From assembly GCA_037157565.1 (NCBI GenBank), contig JAZHRO010000073.1, positions 92,172,001-92,236,000 on the forward strand: a stretch of 64,000 nt of DNA. The letters run 5' to 3'. The translations under genes were made by a program, and so were the position numbers. Below the pieces are notes generated by a model. That model made no database searches, had not been told where the DNA came from, and saw only the letters and a list, made by a program, of their open reading frames with translations. This stretch comes from Thalassia testudinum (Eukaryota > Streptophyta > Magnoliopsida > Alismatales > Hydrocharitaceae). Positions 21,198 through 32,716 of the stretch are shown piece by piece. How positions within the stretch are numbered: position 1 is the stretch's first letter; each line of letters starts with the position of its first letter.

Positions 21198-22640
21198 GGT
21201 CCTGAAGGAACACAAGGAGGCAATTGGTTGGACCATTCATGACCTTAGAGGGATCGAGCCATCTTATTGCAATCACAGAATATTTTTGGAAAATGGATCC
21301 CGCCCTTCTAGCTAGATGCAAAGGATATTAAATCCAAATATGCGAGAAGATTATTAAGTGGCTTGATGCAGGAATCATTTATCTGATCTCTGATAGTCCT
21401 TGGGTAAGGCTCGTGCAGATTGTTCTCAAGAAAGCCGGGATTGCTGTTGTGACTAATGAGAAAGGAGAATCTGTCACAACTCGTTCAGCTTCCTCTTGGA
21501 GGGTTTGTATCGATTATAGGAAGGTAGACACGACCACGAAAAAGGATAATTTCCCTCTGCCTTTCATTGATCAAATCTTGGAAAGATTAGCCGACCAGAA
21601 GTACTTCTGTTTTCTTAATGGCTACTCAGGATACAACCAAGTTCCTATCCATCTCGAGGATCAGGAAAAAACTACTTTTAAGTGTCACTACGGAACCTTT
21701 GCTTTCCGTAGGATGCCATTCGCCTTATGCAATGCACCAGTGACTTTTCAAAGGTGTATGCTGGCCATATTCTCTGACATGGTGGGAGAGTTTGCGGAAT
21801 TCTTCATGGACGATATCTCTATTTTTGGAGAATCGTTTGACTCTTGTCTAGCTAATCTTGAAATGATTCTTAAATGATGCATCAAAACAAGACTTGTCCT
21901 TAGCTGGGAAAAGAGCCATTTCATGACACAAGAAGGCATCATCTTGGGTCATGTAATCTCTAAACAGGGAATCGAAGTGGATAAAGCTAAGGTTCATGCT
22001 ATCATTAAACTTCCTCCTCCCACATCTGTTAAACAAATTCGATCATTTCTTGGTCATGTGGGATTCTACAGGAGATTCATCAAGGACTTTTCGAAGGTTG
22101 CTCCTCCTTTGAGCAATCTTATCGCCAAAGAAATGCCATTTGATTTCGACAAATCATGTTGTAAGACATTTGATTTTCTTAAAACGGCAGTCACTTATGC
22201 TCCGGTGTTGCAACCACCAGTTTGGACAACCCCTTTTGAGATCATGATCAACGCTTCTAATTATGCAGTCGGGGCTATTTTGGGTCAGAAAGTTGATAGG
22301 AAGCCCTCTGTTATCTACTACGCTAGTAAAACTCTAGACGAGGCTCAGAGGAATTACAATGTTACTGAGAAGGAATTACTAGCCGTAGTATTTGCTTTGG
22401 AGAAATTTAGGGCTTATCTCCTAGGGTCTCACATCATTATATATACCGACCACTCGGCCTTGAGACATCTCTTGGCCAAAATGGATGCCAAACCCCAGCT
22501 TATTCATTGGATTCTTTTGCTTCAAGAATTTGATCTTGAAATCAAGGATAAATCTGGGGTATAGAATGTGGTGGTGGATCATCTGTGGAGACTTCTGAGT
22601 GATTCTTCTCATCCAAACATTTCGATTGCTGATACTTTTC
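21198..22640 (+). pseudogene. Reverse transcriptase and RNase H of element J
   Basis: RT copies RNA into DNA and RNase H removes the template. Visible RT motifs are WRVCIDYRKV (about 21500), YSGYNQVPIH, FGTFAFRRMPF-like CHYGTFAFRRMPF, LCNAPVTFQRCM and the active site FMDDISIFG (21805-21830). RNase H follows: [62 protein letters not shown]. Breaks are a frameshift near 21197-21410, a TGA at about 21875 in the thumb, and a TAG at 22562 where D has Leu-His of DKVRLHNVV. Both FMDD aspartates are kept. Confidence 0.88.
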
Positions 22641-23961
22641 CAAACGAAACCATCCTTACAGTTTCAGGTGTCCAAACCCCGTGGTTTGCTGACATTGTTA
22701 ATTATTTAGTCGTTGGTCAAATCCCCCAGGATTGGACCAACCAATAATGGGATAGACTCAAATCTGAGGCCAAATATTATTTCTAGGAGGACCCTAAACT
22801 CTACCTCATCGGCTCTGATCAGATTATTCACCGATGCATTCTGGAGGATGAATTTAAAAGTATACTCAAGTTTTACCATGCATCTGCATGTGGTTGACAC
22901 TTCTCCGGGAAAAAGACGGCTGCAAAAATTTTACAATCTGGATTCTATTGGCCATCTTTATTCAAGGATGCACAGGAATTCTCAAAGTCATGTTCCCGAT
23001 GCCAAGCACTCTGGGAGCATAACTAAGAGAGATATGATGCCCCTAAACTCGATTCTTCCTGCTGAAATCTTCGACATTTGGGTTATCGATTTCATGGGAC
23101 CCTTCATTTGGACATCAGTACATTCTCATCATTATTGATTATGTGTCCAAATGGATCAAGGCGATTCCCACCCAAACCAATGACCACAAAGTGGACATCA
23201 ATTTTGTCAAGAAGAACATCTTCAGCCGGTTCAAGATTTTGAGGGCCGTCATCAGTGATGGTGGCACTCATTTCACTAATGCCCAATTTTGTAATTTGCT
23301 GGCAAAATACAAGGTTAATCACTGAATCTCCACACCTTACCATCCCCAGACGAATAGACAGGCCGAGATCTCGAATCGAGAGATCGAGAATATTCTGCAG
23401 AAAATGGTTAGGCCTGATCGCAAAGACTCGACTCAAAAGCTTGAGGATGCTCTTTGGGCCTACCGTACGACATATAAAATGCCCATCGGTATGTCTCCAT
23501 TTTGTCTAGTGTAAGGAAAGGCATGCCATTTACCCATAGAAATTGAACATAGGGCATTCAGGGAAATCAGGCAGTGCAATCTAGATCTAAGTTTAGCCAG
23601 GAAGATCAGGAAACTCCAACTATCTGAGTTGGAGGAGCTTAGAAATGATGCGTATGTGAATGTCAAGATCTACAAGGCTCAGACCAAATCTCTACATGAC
23701 CAATTGATTTCCTGCAAGAACTTTAAGCCGAACTAGAAGGTCTGGCCATTCGATTCTTGACTTAGGCTCTTTCCCGACAAACTTAGGTCAAAATGGAATG
23801 GCTCGTTCATTATCGATCAGATATTTCCAAGCGGAGCTGTTCAGATTTCTGACCCGAAGATGGGTAATTCATTCAAAGTCAACGGTCAACGTCTAAAACC
23901 TGTTATTGACTGTACTATTCCAGAACTCGTCTCAGACACGGTTGCTCTAGCCATGTTGTGA
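22641..23961 (+). pseudogene. Integrase of element J
   Basis: Integrase inserts the cDNA into the host chromosome. Parts visible are an N-terminal zinc region with frameshifts (22860-23000), WVIDFMGPF (first Asp, about 23080), AVISDGGTHFT (second Asp), and [20 protein letters not shown] with the catalytic Glu preserved, though TGA at 23323 precedes it. The C-terminal part has RKLQLSELEELRND, LRLFPDKLRSKWNG and FKVNGQRLKP, ending near 23961. There is no chromodomain, as expected for Athila. Many stops make it non-functional. Confidence 0.86.
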
Positions 23962-25380
23962 ATTCTTTAGCTGGACTTCGCTTAGCTGACGGCATTAAAC
24001 TCAGTAGTTGTACAATCTGACTCAGAGCTGACCCGAGCTTCATATTCAGGTGATATCTTCCATACTCTACCCTTCCTTTCATGTCTCTTCTCAATGTGGA
24101 CATTGCATTAGATAGGCTTGGGGGGGTGGATTCATTTTTGAGTAATTCTGTTAGCTCTATGAAATTCTTATAAATTTTATTTATCTTCTTATATATACAT
24201 CGAAAAAAAAAATTAATTAGAAGAAATAGTTGGACATTAGGACTTTTCAATCTTAGGAAATATTACAATAGGACCTGAACACTAAGACCCTTTTGGTCTT
24301 TGGGCTTAATTAGCTAGGGTATCCACTAAAATGTGGATTTGTTTTTCGAGTCCTCACCATCCTAAATTCTATTTAAATTTGATTAAATAAGTTTGGGTGA
24401 TAAGTACACAACTTATCAACCCGCCCACTGATTTAAGGGAACTTTAAGTCTAAGCATCTAGACACTATCTTGTCATTGACTCGTTGTTCGACGATTTTAA
24501 CGGAAATTGGGTAGCTGATGAACCTTCTAGGGTGATATGGTTGGCAAGTTATCCTGGGTAACAGCGCATAGGTAGGTTGTTCAGAGCCTAGTCACTGGAC
24601 CATTCTCTTCCTGCTGCCTTCAGGTAAATTTTAGACTAGGGAAGCCACCTACTTAGAAAGGAAAAGAAAGTCAAAAAGAGAAAAGAAAAAGAAAAAGGAA
24701 AAGGAGAAAAGAAAGAAAAAAAGAAAACAAAAGAAATAAGGCACACTTCGCCACACGAGTATGGCTGGCAAGTTGTCGGTGGTAACAGCTCATTGATCGA
24801 TTGTCCAGAAACCAGCTCAAGAAATGCACTAAAAATTCCCAAAACACTTAGGAAGAAGCAAAGAAGTAGAATAAGATGGAGAGATATACACTGGACTCAC
24901 CCTTATGCTGACCCCATAAAAATAAAAGTAGGGAGAAAGCTACTGGTCGTAAAGATACACCTTTAGGCAGAACTCTCTTTTTATGGTCACCTATAGGCGT
25001 ATAAACCTGAAGTCTGTTCTAATTGCCGATCAACGAGTCTATCACATTCACAATAAGATGCTTAGAACTTATGGTTCTCATTAAATCTTGGGTGGGTTGA
25101 GTGACTGTAGAAAGCCACTCTTTAACCCTAAACTAAAAAATCCAAAAAAATTAGAAAAGAAGAAAAAGAGAAAAAGAGTTTTTTCTTTGAATAAGGCAAG
25201 GACTTGAGGTGGTCTGCATTTTGGCAGATACCTGGGCGCTGTTGTGTCTTTGAAAGTTCAAATCCTGAGTAAAAATTTCTTAATGTTGAAAATGATTTAT
25301 GCCCAAGTAATCCAAACTAATTCTTTTATAAATAGCATATAGTTTTTACCAGGGACTAGCAAAAGATAGGCATGGGGGTG
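23962..25380 (+). other. 3' untranslated region of J with repeated block and polypurine tract
   Basis: No env-like ORF is visible. A roughly 65-nt block occurs twice (24530-24597, 24757-24820; TGGCAAGTTGTCGGTGGTAAC type), separated by an about 85-nt almost pure purine run (24655-24740). I has the same arrangement. The end, GGGACTAGCAAAAGATAGGC then ATGGGGGTG (25351-25380), is the plus-strand priming tract. Confidence 0.75.
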
Positions 25381-27046
25381 TGATGTGCATACATCTGATT
25401 AACCTAATACGTCTATTAATGCATGTTCTTAGTGTCACATTAGCATCATACATTATAAATAGTGCATAACATGCATTATCATGCATTTCGATCAAGTTGT
25501 ATAAATTATATAGTAATTGTCTCCTTTTTATGGTCAAGGATAGGGCGACTGTTTACCAAGGCCTCGGATCGAAGATACAACCGTACGGATCTGATCAGGG
25601 TGACGATTGGAGTTCAACGACTCCAAGATCACCTTAATTGGACATCCGTAGCACTAGATAGAGGTCGAGGAACCCTAAAGATCAAGGGGCAAGATGGTGT
25701 CAATCTACACATCAGGCGACAAATTCGACCACAAGGATGGGTTTGGATCAACGATCACAGCCGAACGACGTGAAAATCAATCCAATTCGACACCCATGGC
25801 ACCATCTACATCACTCAGAAGATGGACAGCCTAGATGGTGCCACGTGGTGCCATCTCAGCTGCCCAAACCAGCCCAGCCAAATCTGCAAGACCGCCACAC
25901 CCTCTCTCTCCTCACCCACACGATGGATCTAGACCGTTGGATCACCATCCAAAGGCCACAGACGCTCGCGCCTTAAAACTTCCATGCAACAAACTCACCT
26001 CATCAGCGCAGCGGTCGAGTGCGCTACGTGAGCGGGTGACGTGCGATCGAGCCCGCATCCGCAATGTGTGGGCGCACAATCAGAGCCGCACGATGCAGAT
26101 CCAGTGGTGGAAAGCCAGCGATAGCTCCCATGCGTGATCAGACGTGCGGTGCTTACGCATGATCGCACGCGGGCACGTGGCGAGGGTGTAGCCACTTGAA
26201 GTCGTCCGATCTCTTGATAGAGCGCACGAACGTGCGCGTGCGTTGAAGGGTGCAGAGGCGAGGGGGTGTGCGAGCGGCGTGCACGTCGGCGACGTTCAGG
26301 CCTTTAATGATGGATAAAGCTGTCACTAAAGGTCCTAAGTTAATGTCTTTCAAGTTGTAATGTCCAAAATGCCCCCACTCCTTGCAACTATAAAAGGAGT
26401 CTCCCTCCATACGGATTTCTCATCCCGTCCTTCTCTTCTCTCCCTCTCCAAAACTCAAGAGAAGGCTGTCCCACACCAGGGATGCTACTCAAGAGCTAAA
26501 ATCAAGTTCACCCCTGTTCCAGAAGCGGATCCCACGACAACGACGACGTGTTGCCTCGTTCCCTTTCCTCCTACTTTGACCTACTTCTTCCCACTCCGTT
26601 CCTCATCTGCCAGGCGTTGTCTCATCCTGCTCGTCCTCCAAGCGATCGCCGGGTAGGATAACTTCTCTCTCCCATTCTTTTTCCTGCTTTCTAGAGTAGA
26701 ATTTTCTTGCTTTCTAGTTGTAATAATTTCTCACTTTCTAATGTAATCTTTTCTTGCTTTCTTAGTTGTAAAAACATTTTCCAATATCAAGTGAATGTTT
26801 TCTCTCTCTCTCTCTCTTATTGTCTATATTGATTCCATTTCATTGTGATTATTCTACCCTTTAAGCAAAAACACAAAAATATAATTACGAATTTTGATCG
26901 ACGTAGCCTCCCTGAGTTCCACCCGGGATTTCTTTACAGATTTTTCAGTATAAATTTTATTTGTTGAACGGGTTTCTTCGCTACTCGAACTACAATGACA
27001 GGTTTTCAAAATCGATTCTGATAGCGTAGTCTTCCAACGTTCAACA
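25381..27046 (+). repeat. 3' LTR of element J
   Basis: This 1,666-bp LTR runs TGATGTGCATACATCTG to CGTTCAACA. TATA is at 26389-26395. A tRNA-like stretch at about 26004-26072 has AGCGCAGCGGTCGAGTG and GATCGAGCCCGC. ORFs inside (25462-26656) are not genes. Confidence 0.93.
26389..26395 (+). promoter_or_regulatory. TATA box of the J 3' LTR
   Basis: TATAAAAGGAGTC, equivalent to 12225-12231. Confidence 0.68.
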
Positions 27047-27051
27047 GTAAG
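27047..27051 (+). repeat. Target-site duplication of element J, right copy (GTAAG)
   Basis: Identical to 11261-11265; the I leader resumes immediately after. Confidence 0.93.
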
Positions 27052-28140
27052 TGTCCCCCACACCATCCCACTGTAGTTTTCATTCCATAACCTAACAACT
27101 CAAACCCAAATCAGCCTAGGTGCTTTTTATAAACCCTAGGATAGATTTGGTTGTTTGTTTGCCACCTCCACTCACCTTGCCATCCACATAAATAAAAAAA
27201 AATAAAAAGTGTTATCTGATTGTGGGATTTTCTGAATGAGACACACCTTAAACACCCACAACTTCTCACCCTAAGTCGCACAATCACATCGATTCTACCA
27301 GTTAACCAGGATCTGACCTGTGGACCTGGTACGCTTAATTCAACACACAAATAAGTGAGTAGAAATCTGAATAGGTCAAACATTTCTGTGTGCCTTAACT
27401 AAGTGGTGCAATAGGCCAATTGATTGAACTATTTGGGTGGCATCACTCAAGATAAAAGCGAATCATCAAGTAGCTTGCCACTTAGGTTTGATTTTTAGGA
27501 CTAAACCAGGCACTCCACATTTTATTTCTGATTTTTAATGGAATATATCCACACCAGTGCTTTCAAAACTTGGAGTGTTCTACTGAACCTTGATTGAATA
27601 TACCCAAAGATTAAACCCTAAAAGCTACTAAACAAGGTTGAACCCTAAATGACACATCATCAAATAACCTTCTTTGAAAACCCTGGTTGTGCACACACAC
27701 ACATTTTAATTGATCATTAAGGGCACAACACATCTAAAGGACCCATCACATTCCTGAAGCACCATTGTCCCAAGCCTAACTAAAATTGATTAGACGTTGG
27801 CCCTAAGGACTTATTAACTTGTCGGGATCCAGATTGAGATTATTCATGATTAACCTACTTATGCTAGTCAATCTGATTCTAGCTAGGGGAGTAGCATCAA
27901 ATGACCGCGGTTGGGGGGTACATTAGGAACTGGAGATGCAAGCTAAAGGAAGACCCTTCTCCCCAGTCCCTCCTTCTAACTGGTTGGATTGCCTAGACAT
28001 AAGTAGAGTAAATTGTCCATAGTCTTAGGATAGATTCTGAGAGTCTGTAGACCTTTAGGCTACCCAACCTAAGGACAGGCTTATATTTTTGTGCTGCAAG
28101 GTCCCTTCTCTTCCCCGTCCTTCCTACTTCCTTCCAGTGT
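27052..28140 (+). other. Leader of I, part after J
   Basis: Non-coding continuation of the leader. It includes the conserved block at about 27893-27940 (GGGGAGTAGCATCAAATGAC, GGGGGG) about 240 nt before the gag ATG. ORFs 27111-27383 and 27993-28232 (both minus) are incidental. Confidence 0.82.
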
Positions 28141-30042
28141 ATGCTTGGAAGGAGGCCATTGAAGCCTAGATTGGAAGGACCTTTAGACCACTCCCAGAGG
28201 CATAGGTTGAGCTTTAGCCAAGCAGATCCCATGGCTAATCAACAACCACCTCCCCCACTTCCGAACCAGCAAGAGTTGATTTAGAGGCAGTTGGAAGAAT
28301 TGCAGCGGATGCAACAATGGTTCCATCAAATGAATGGTCAAGGCGCTCAGCCCTTGAAGGATTTTTATGATCCTTCAAATTATGAGGATCATCCCGACAT
28401 TTTGATTCCCGCCGGAGATGTTGAGATCAAGCCCTAGGTTTTAAGTCTAATTAAACACTTTCACGAGCTTGGCTTAGAGGACCCATTCCAACATTTGGAA
28501 GACCTGATCACTTTGGTTCAGACCACCAAATCACGAAATTTGGATGAAGAATAGATGCTCATGAGGCTTTTCCCCCATTCACTCAGGGATACTGCTGCAC
28601 ATTGGTATTGTACCATTGGAAGATCGATTGCTACCTGGACAGCTTTGAAATCGGCCTTCCTGAAGAAATTCTTTCCAATTGGGCGAACCAATGAATTACA
28701 ACGGGAAATTACTACTTTTGCCCAGCGGCAGGGGGAACCATTTCATGAGGCCTGGGAGAGATTCCAGGATCTGTTGCGGAAGTGTCCACACCACGAGATG
28801 CCTAACTAGCAACTTTTGTAGCTTTTTTATCATGGGTTGAATGATCAACTTCGTAATCATGTGGATGCTTCTTGCGGAGGCAATTTCCTCAACAAGGATG
28901 CAGCTAGTGCGTATGATTTGTTTGAGGAAATGAGTGAAAATTCTTTAAACCATGCCTCCATTGAATCCTTCAACTGATCCCAACAAATTAGATCAAATGC
29001 CAATGAGGTCCAAGATTCTCATACATCTGATATGGAATTGATCTGCAATAGAGTAGATAAGAAGGATTTGGTTACTAAACGAATGGAAGAGTGGATGTCC
29101 AGAAACTATAACTTTTCTAGATCCACTCAATCCCAGCGATCAGGATTCCATTCTTCGCAAGCTCCTACAGGATGAGAGTTTGTGAACCAACTGGAGCCAG
29201 CTTGACCTTCGAGCCAACTCTTCTCGGAACCTTATGGGTTCCAAACTAGGGCCTTTGATCCCAGTCTTTCTGATCCTTCTTCATCCTCATCTTATGAGGA
29301 TGTTCATGCTGTGCAAGAGAATGTTAGGTTCAACCCTTATTCTAATTCTTACAATTCTAGTTGGAAAAATCATCCTAACTTCTCTTGGAAAGATTAGGGG
29401 TAGCAGACCCAACATCGACCCAACAACTGTGTACCGCAAAAACCAATGGGTTAGGGTCATGTATATACTCAGTAGCCCCTGAATCAAGTTAATCAGCCCT
29501 TGTGGAATGCTCAACAACCCTCCGAGTAGGTTGACTTGAACCTGAAAATGGTCGAAATGCAAGGGTCTCTAGCTCATGCAGCAAATGAAAACTTCGCTGG
29601 ACACCTTGCAATCCAGACTTAGTATAAACATTCAACAACCTAGATCTCTACCATCACAATCTGTACCAAACCCAAGGAATGTACAGAACCGAGGCACTGG
29701 GCCTCAAGGGTTGGGGAGTTGCATGCTCAAGCTCATGCTATCTATCAGGCTACCCCAGCCCCTCCTGGAGTGAACCAAGTTCCTACCATAATCAACCGGA
29801 AGCCTCTTGTTTTGCCCAAACCTCCTCAAGGCACTAACCAACAGCATTTTTCCACGGCAAACACCATCACCATGCGGAGTTGTAGTAGACACAAGGGACC
29901 TACCCAACCCCATGTCAACCCCATTAGGCCTCGTAGTAAGAATTCCAAACTCTCAACTAAGAATGTGATCAACAAAACATCAGAGTATGATTCGGGAGTA
30001 TGCTGTTGTTGTATGAGCAAATAGAAAAAGTCAGAGGAGAAA
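28141..30042 (+). pseudogene. gag: gag of element I, point stops only
   Basis: Begins ATG 28141 (MLGRRPLKPRLEGPLDHS), homologous to E. Landmarks are PLKDFYDPSNYED, HWYCTIGRSIATW, FFPIGRTNELQREITTF, VDASCGGNFLNK, ENSLNHASIESF, and NTITMRSCSR in place of the usual NSVTLRSGK. All coding pieces share one frame from 28141 into the protease. Stops fall at codons that are Gln, Trp or Arg in E: KPQVL, EEQM, PKWQL, LVQIF and NRSQQ positions. Long single-frame preservation suggests base-substitution decay without indels. Confidence 0.85.
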
Positions 30043-30738
30043 TTGAAGGAAAGGATGTCCTTACTTCAGGCTTTCAAATTGAAAATCATTTTACTCCTCG
30101 CGGCTATCGGATCAATCCTTGCCTACGCTGTAGGTTTACTGAATGCATATAAAGAAAGGAGTAGAGCGAAATCTGAAATCAATACGAGAGTAGTTTTGTC
30201 CAATAACACAACCACATTGATCCTAAACAAGCTACCTCCTAAGAAGCAGGACTCGAGAGCCCCGCTGATTTTCTGCACAATAGGAAGCATTACTTCTGAT
30301 TGGGCCCTCCTCAACTTGGGTGCTTCCATTAATGTGATCCCCACCTCACTACACATGGAATTGGGTCTAGGCTACCTAAAACACACTGACATAACCATGC
30401 AGTTAGCCGATAGATCCATTACAAAACTAAGGGGTATTTTGGAAGATGTTTTATTCAAGGTTAATGATTTGCATTACCTTGCTGATTTCATAGTCCTGGA
30501 CATGGAAACCCCAAAACAGCTAAACCACACCCCGATTATTTTGGGAAGACCTTTCCTGGCTACTACCAAGGTGAGGATTGATTGTGAATTGGGAAACATA
30601 GAAATGGCCTCAGGGGATAATACAAATCGATTCAATATTTTTGAGGTCTCAAAGAAGAATAAAATTAAGTGTGGTTCGATGGAGGAGCTTGGTAGAATAG
30701 AGGAAGTAATGGCCATATCTACCTTAGATAACCTTTAA
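30043..30738 (+). CDS. Aspartic protease region of element I, open ORF
   Basis: This 231-codon frame continues that of gag. It has the INxxLLAAIGSILAYAVGLLNAYK block, the core LLNLGASINVIP (normally LLDLGAS; the catalytic Asp is Asn here, about 30313), LQLADRSITK-like MQLADRSITKLRG, and IILGRPFLATT near the end. The Asp-to-Asn change should abolish activity. It ends TAA at 30736-30738. Unlike J and D, it is not followed by RT. The related fragment in M is at 36243-36490. Confidence 0.8.
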   Translation: MKERMSLLQAFKLKIILLLAAIGSILAYAVGLLNAYKERSRAKSEINTRVVLSNNTTTLILNKLPPKKQDSRAPLIFCTIGSITSDWALLNLGASINVIPTSLHMELGLGYLKHTDITMQLADRSITKLRGILEDVLFKVNDLHYLADFIVLDMETPKQLNHTPIILGRPFLATTKVRIDCELGNIEMASGDNTNRFNIFEVSKKNKIKCGSMEELGRIEEVMAISTLDNL

Positions 30739-31299
30739 ATGGCCAACTCACCCCAAACTCAGGAAGAAGATCACACGGTTGAGAAAATAATTGAGGACAA
30801 AGCAAAAATGCGACCAATTGTAGCAACATGGGATGAAGAAGATATACATGAAATCGAAAATTTGTTGGATGATTCACGTGATCAAGATAAAACCCAACAA
30901 CATCCTTATCCTAAATGCTTAAAGTTTGAGGTCCAACTTGTGGGTGGGAATTTTGAGGATTAGGATGGTTGGTTTAAGAACCCAGAGTGTGAGGATGAAA
31001 TTGAACATTAGGGAAGAACTCTTCAAACATTCGGTATTCTTGAGTACCCACAAATCCCCAGCACATCACAAAACCCTCTTCGTCCTTTTTCACCCAACCA
31101 TTGCACAAATTCAATACCTAACCACACTTCCTCTATAATAAATCAACAAAACTCTTATTTGAGACCATTTGGGCTCTCCCTACACCACTAGCTTGCCACT
31201 TTCATTGTTCATATCTTTGGCAAGCCCATTTTTACTCTCCAGGACGCAAATCTAGCGGCCTGGAAACTGTGTTATTATAGCCTCAATGTTAGTTATTTT
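30739..31299 (+). other. Segment of I standing in the place of RT-RNase H-integrase
   Basis: In the same frame as the protease, an ATG at 30739 follows the TAA and opens 74 codons of acidic protein (TWDEEDIHEIENLLDDS, LKFEVQLVGGNFED). Then come more stops and low-information sequence to about 31300, where 3' UTR shared with J begins (GCTGAAGGCACTAAACTCA). I recognise no domain. It may be the remains of a longer acidic ORF or only linker sequence; the RT to integrase genes are missing. Confidence 0.6.
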
Positions 31300-32716
31300 T
31301 TATTAAGGATCTCGCCTAGCTGAAGGCACTAAACTCAACACTTGTAAAGACTATTCCAAGATGACCAGAGTCTTACGGAAACCAGGTGTTAATCTTCCAC
31401 TTCTACTCTCCTGCATGCTTTCATTTTTCACAATGAGGACATTGCAATAGCTAAGCATGGGGGAGTGGACATATTTTATAACCTTTTTGTTAGATGTAAC
31501 ATTAATTTCCTGTTATTTGATTCTTATAAAAAAAATTTGAAAATTTGAAAAAGATATAAAAAGAAAGAAATTAGGAAAAGAGAACTTAGGCATTTGGAAC
31601 TTGTTAAATTCAGGAAATGATATGAGATGACCTAAACACTTACACTCTTCAGGTCTTCGGGCTTAATTAGCCCAGGTGTCTACTCAAATGTGGACTTCGT
31701 CTTGAGTCCTAGCCAATTAAAAATTCATTTTAAGTTGGTAAATAAATTGGGATGATAAGCATGCAACTTCTCAACCTGCCCTTTGATTTTGGGGGACTTT
31801 AAGCCTAAGCATCTACACACATTTTTTTGCAATGACTCACTTTTCAGCGGTTTCTTTGGAAATTAGGTAGCTAATGAACTATCTAGGGTGGTATGGCTGC
31901 AAGTTGTCGGTGGTAACAGCTCATCGGCCGGTTGTCTAGAGCCCAGTCACACGATCATTTTCCTTATACTACCTTTTGGTAAGTCTTAGATCAGGGAAGT
32001 CATGTACTTAACAAAAAAAAAAACAAAGAAAAAGAAAAAGAAGAAAATAGGAAAAAGAGAAAAAAAAAGAAAATAACAAAGCCACACTTCACCGCACAAG
32101 TATGGCTAGCAAGTGGTCGTGGGTAACAGCCCATTGGCTGGTTGTCCAGAGCCCAACTCATAAAAATGCACGATAATTCCCAAAACATGTAGGGAAGAAG
32201 CGGGGAAGTAGAATAAATCGAGATATACACTACGTTCGCTCTTGTGTTGACCCCCTAAGTAAAAGTAGGGAGAAAGCTACCGATCGTAAAGATAAACCTT
32301 TAGGCAAGGTCACCTAGAGTCGTAGAAACCCGAAGTCCGTCTTAATGACCGTTTTGTGAGTCTATCACTTTTTCACAAAGATGCTTAGTACTTAAAGTCC
32401 TTTTCGAGTGTTGGGCGGGTCAGGTAGCCATAAAAAGTTATCCTGGAACTCTCAAACTCTAAAAGTACAAAAAAAATTAGAAAAAAGGAAAAATAAAAAA
32501 ATGTATCTTCCCTTTTAAAATAAGGCAAGGACTTGGCTGGTCTGCATTCTGGTAAGCACCCGGGTACTGTTGAGTTTTCATAGTTTAGGACCTTAGTTGA
32601 AATTTTCTATTGTTAATAAATGACTTAGGCCTAAGCGATCTAATCCAAATTTTGCTTTTATGCACAACATATAGTTTTATTTTGCTAGGGACTAGCAAAA
32701 GATAGGCATGGGGTTA
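31300..32716 (+). other. 3' untranslated region of I with repeated block and polypurine tract
   Basis: Matches the J 3' UTR. The block occurs at 31885-31950 and 32094-32160, with a purine/A-rich run at 32010-32080 between them. It ends GGGACTAGCAAAAGATAGGC then ATGGGGTTA before the LTR. No env-like ORF. Confidence 0.75.

Larger units (their letters stand above)
11266..27046 (+). mobile_element. Element J: full-length Athila-type retrotransposon carrying K and H2
   Basis: LTRs 11266-12876 and 25381-27046 are flanked by exact GTAAG duplications. Internal order is primer site, leader (split by K), gag, protease (split by H2), RT, RNase H, integrase, 3' UTR and 3' LTR. Without K and H2 it is about 11.6 kb, a usual size for Athila. 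The coding region is broken by many stops and several frameshifts, so J is immobile now. It entered the leader of I after I was in place. Confidence 0.94.

Noticed and set aside
23962..25380. An env-like third ORF, known from some Athila elements
   Set aside because: No ORF of useful length or membrane segment in the 3' UTRs of J, I, D or A.
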